Shown: positions 63,970-64,000 of the stretch, one piece after another
Position numbering within the stretch: the stretch's first letter is position 1
Layout: every line of letters begins with the position of its first letter
Origin: Didymella arachidicola
Lineage: Eukaryota > Ascomycota > Dothideomycetes > Pleosporales > Didymellaceae
Reading direction: 5' to 3'
Assembly (NCBI GenBank): GCA_016630955.3
Contig: CM049993.1
Coordinates: 1,884,076 to 1,948,075, forward strand
Length of the DNA stretch: 64,000 bases
Position numbers and translations under genes: made by a program
The notes under the pieces: model-generated
Databases searched by the model: none
The model's input: the letters and a program-made list of their open reading frames with translations, nothing else
What the model was told of the DNA's origin: nothing

Positions 63970-64000
63970 TTAGGGTTAGGGTTAGGGTTAGGGTTAGGTT
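63970..64000 (+). repeat. Telomere, TTAGGG repeats
   Basis: Five TTAGGG-type units to the window edge, the last lacking one G (TTAGGTT). The G-rich strand runs 5'-3' outward, as expected at a right chromosome end. Confidence 0.97.

Overview
The window is the end of a chromosome of a filamentous ascomycete (Pezizomycotina). The evidence is short GT-AG introns, fungal-type enzymes, an NLR with a NACHT domain, chromodomain Gypsy and Fot1/pogo transposons, AT-rich blocks carrying a repeat-induced point mutation (RIP) signature, and TTAGGG telomere repeats running 5'-3' off the right edge. A Dothideomycete is possible, but I cannot fix the genus.

1-14.4 kb is a compact metabolic cluster: a CocE/NonD-type hydrolase, a thiamine-diphosphate lyase/decarboxylase, an alpha/beta hydrolase, an MFS transporter that now carries in-frame stops, a carotenoid-oxygenase-family dioxygenase and a cytochrome P450. 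A palindrome, TTCCGCGGAA or close variants, occurs in every intergenic promoter region of these genes, which suggests one dedicated regulator. A C2H2 zinc-finger gene follows at 15.1-15.9 kb.

16.3-39.8 kb is a transposon nest. Six Fot1/pogo elements (called A to F here) are present, each about 1.85 kb with TA target duplications. Two (D, F) have uninterrupted transposases and four are damaged. A full Gypsy chromovirus (19523-26746, 480-bp LTRs) sits inside Fot1-B, which itself sits inside a RIP-degraded LTR. Three solo LTRs and a heavily RIPped Fot1 relic (G), cut into five pieces by later insertions, complete the block. The order of events can be read from the target-site duplications.

40-47.5 kb holds a Tc1/mariner-type transposase gene, a broken conserved fungal gene, and a five-exon STAND/NLR gene with eight almost identical 99-bp ankyrin repeats and a C-terminal ZZ-type zinc finger.

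48-62.5 kb is a head-to-tail array of four large related genes, all pointing at the telomere. Each starts with OrsD-type zinc fingers. The first three then have a region whose conserved residues and spacing resemble a tyrosine recombinase. The fourth continues into a RecQ-type helicase, as in telomere-linked helicases, and is split by a one-base frameshift. 62.5-64 kb is G-rich, C-poor subtelomeric repeat DNA followed by the telomere.

The most notable items are the recombinase-like signature in the OrsD/telomeric-helicase family, the modular element-specific TIR repeats of the Fot1 group matched by changes in the transposase HTH, the Gypsy element with an HIV-type frameshift heptamer, a candidate self-priming site and an antisense Zn2Cys6 gene, and the shared palindrome of the metabolic cluster.
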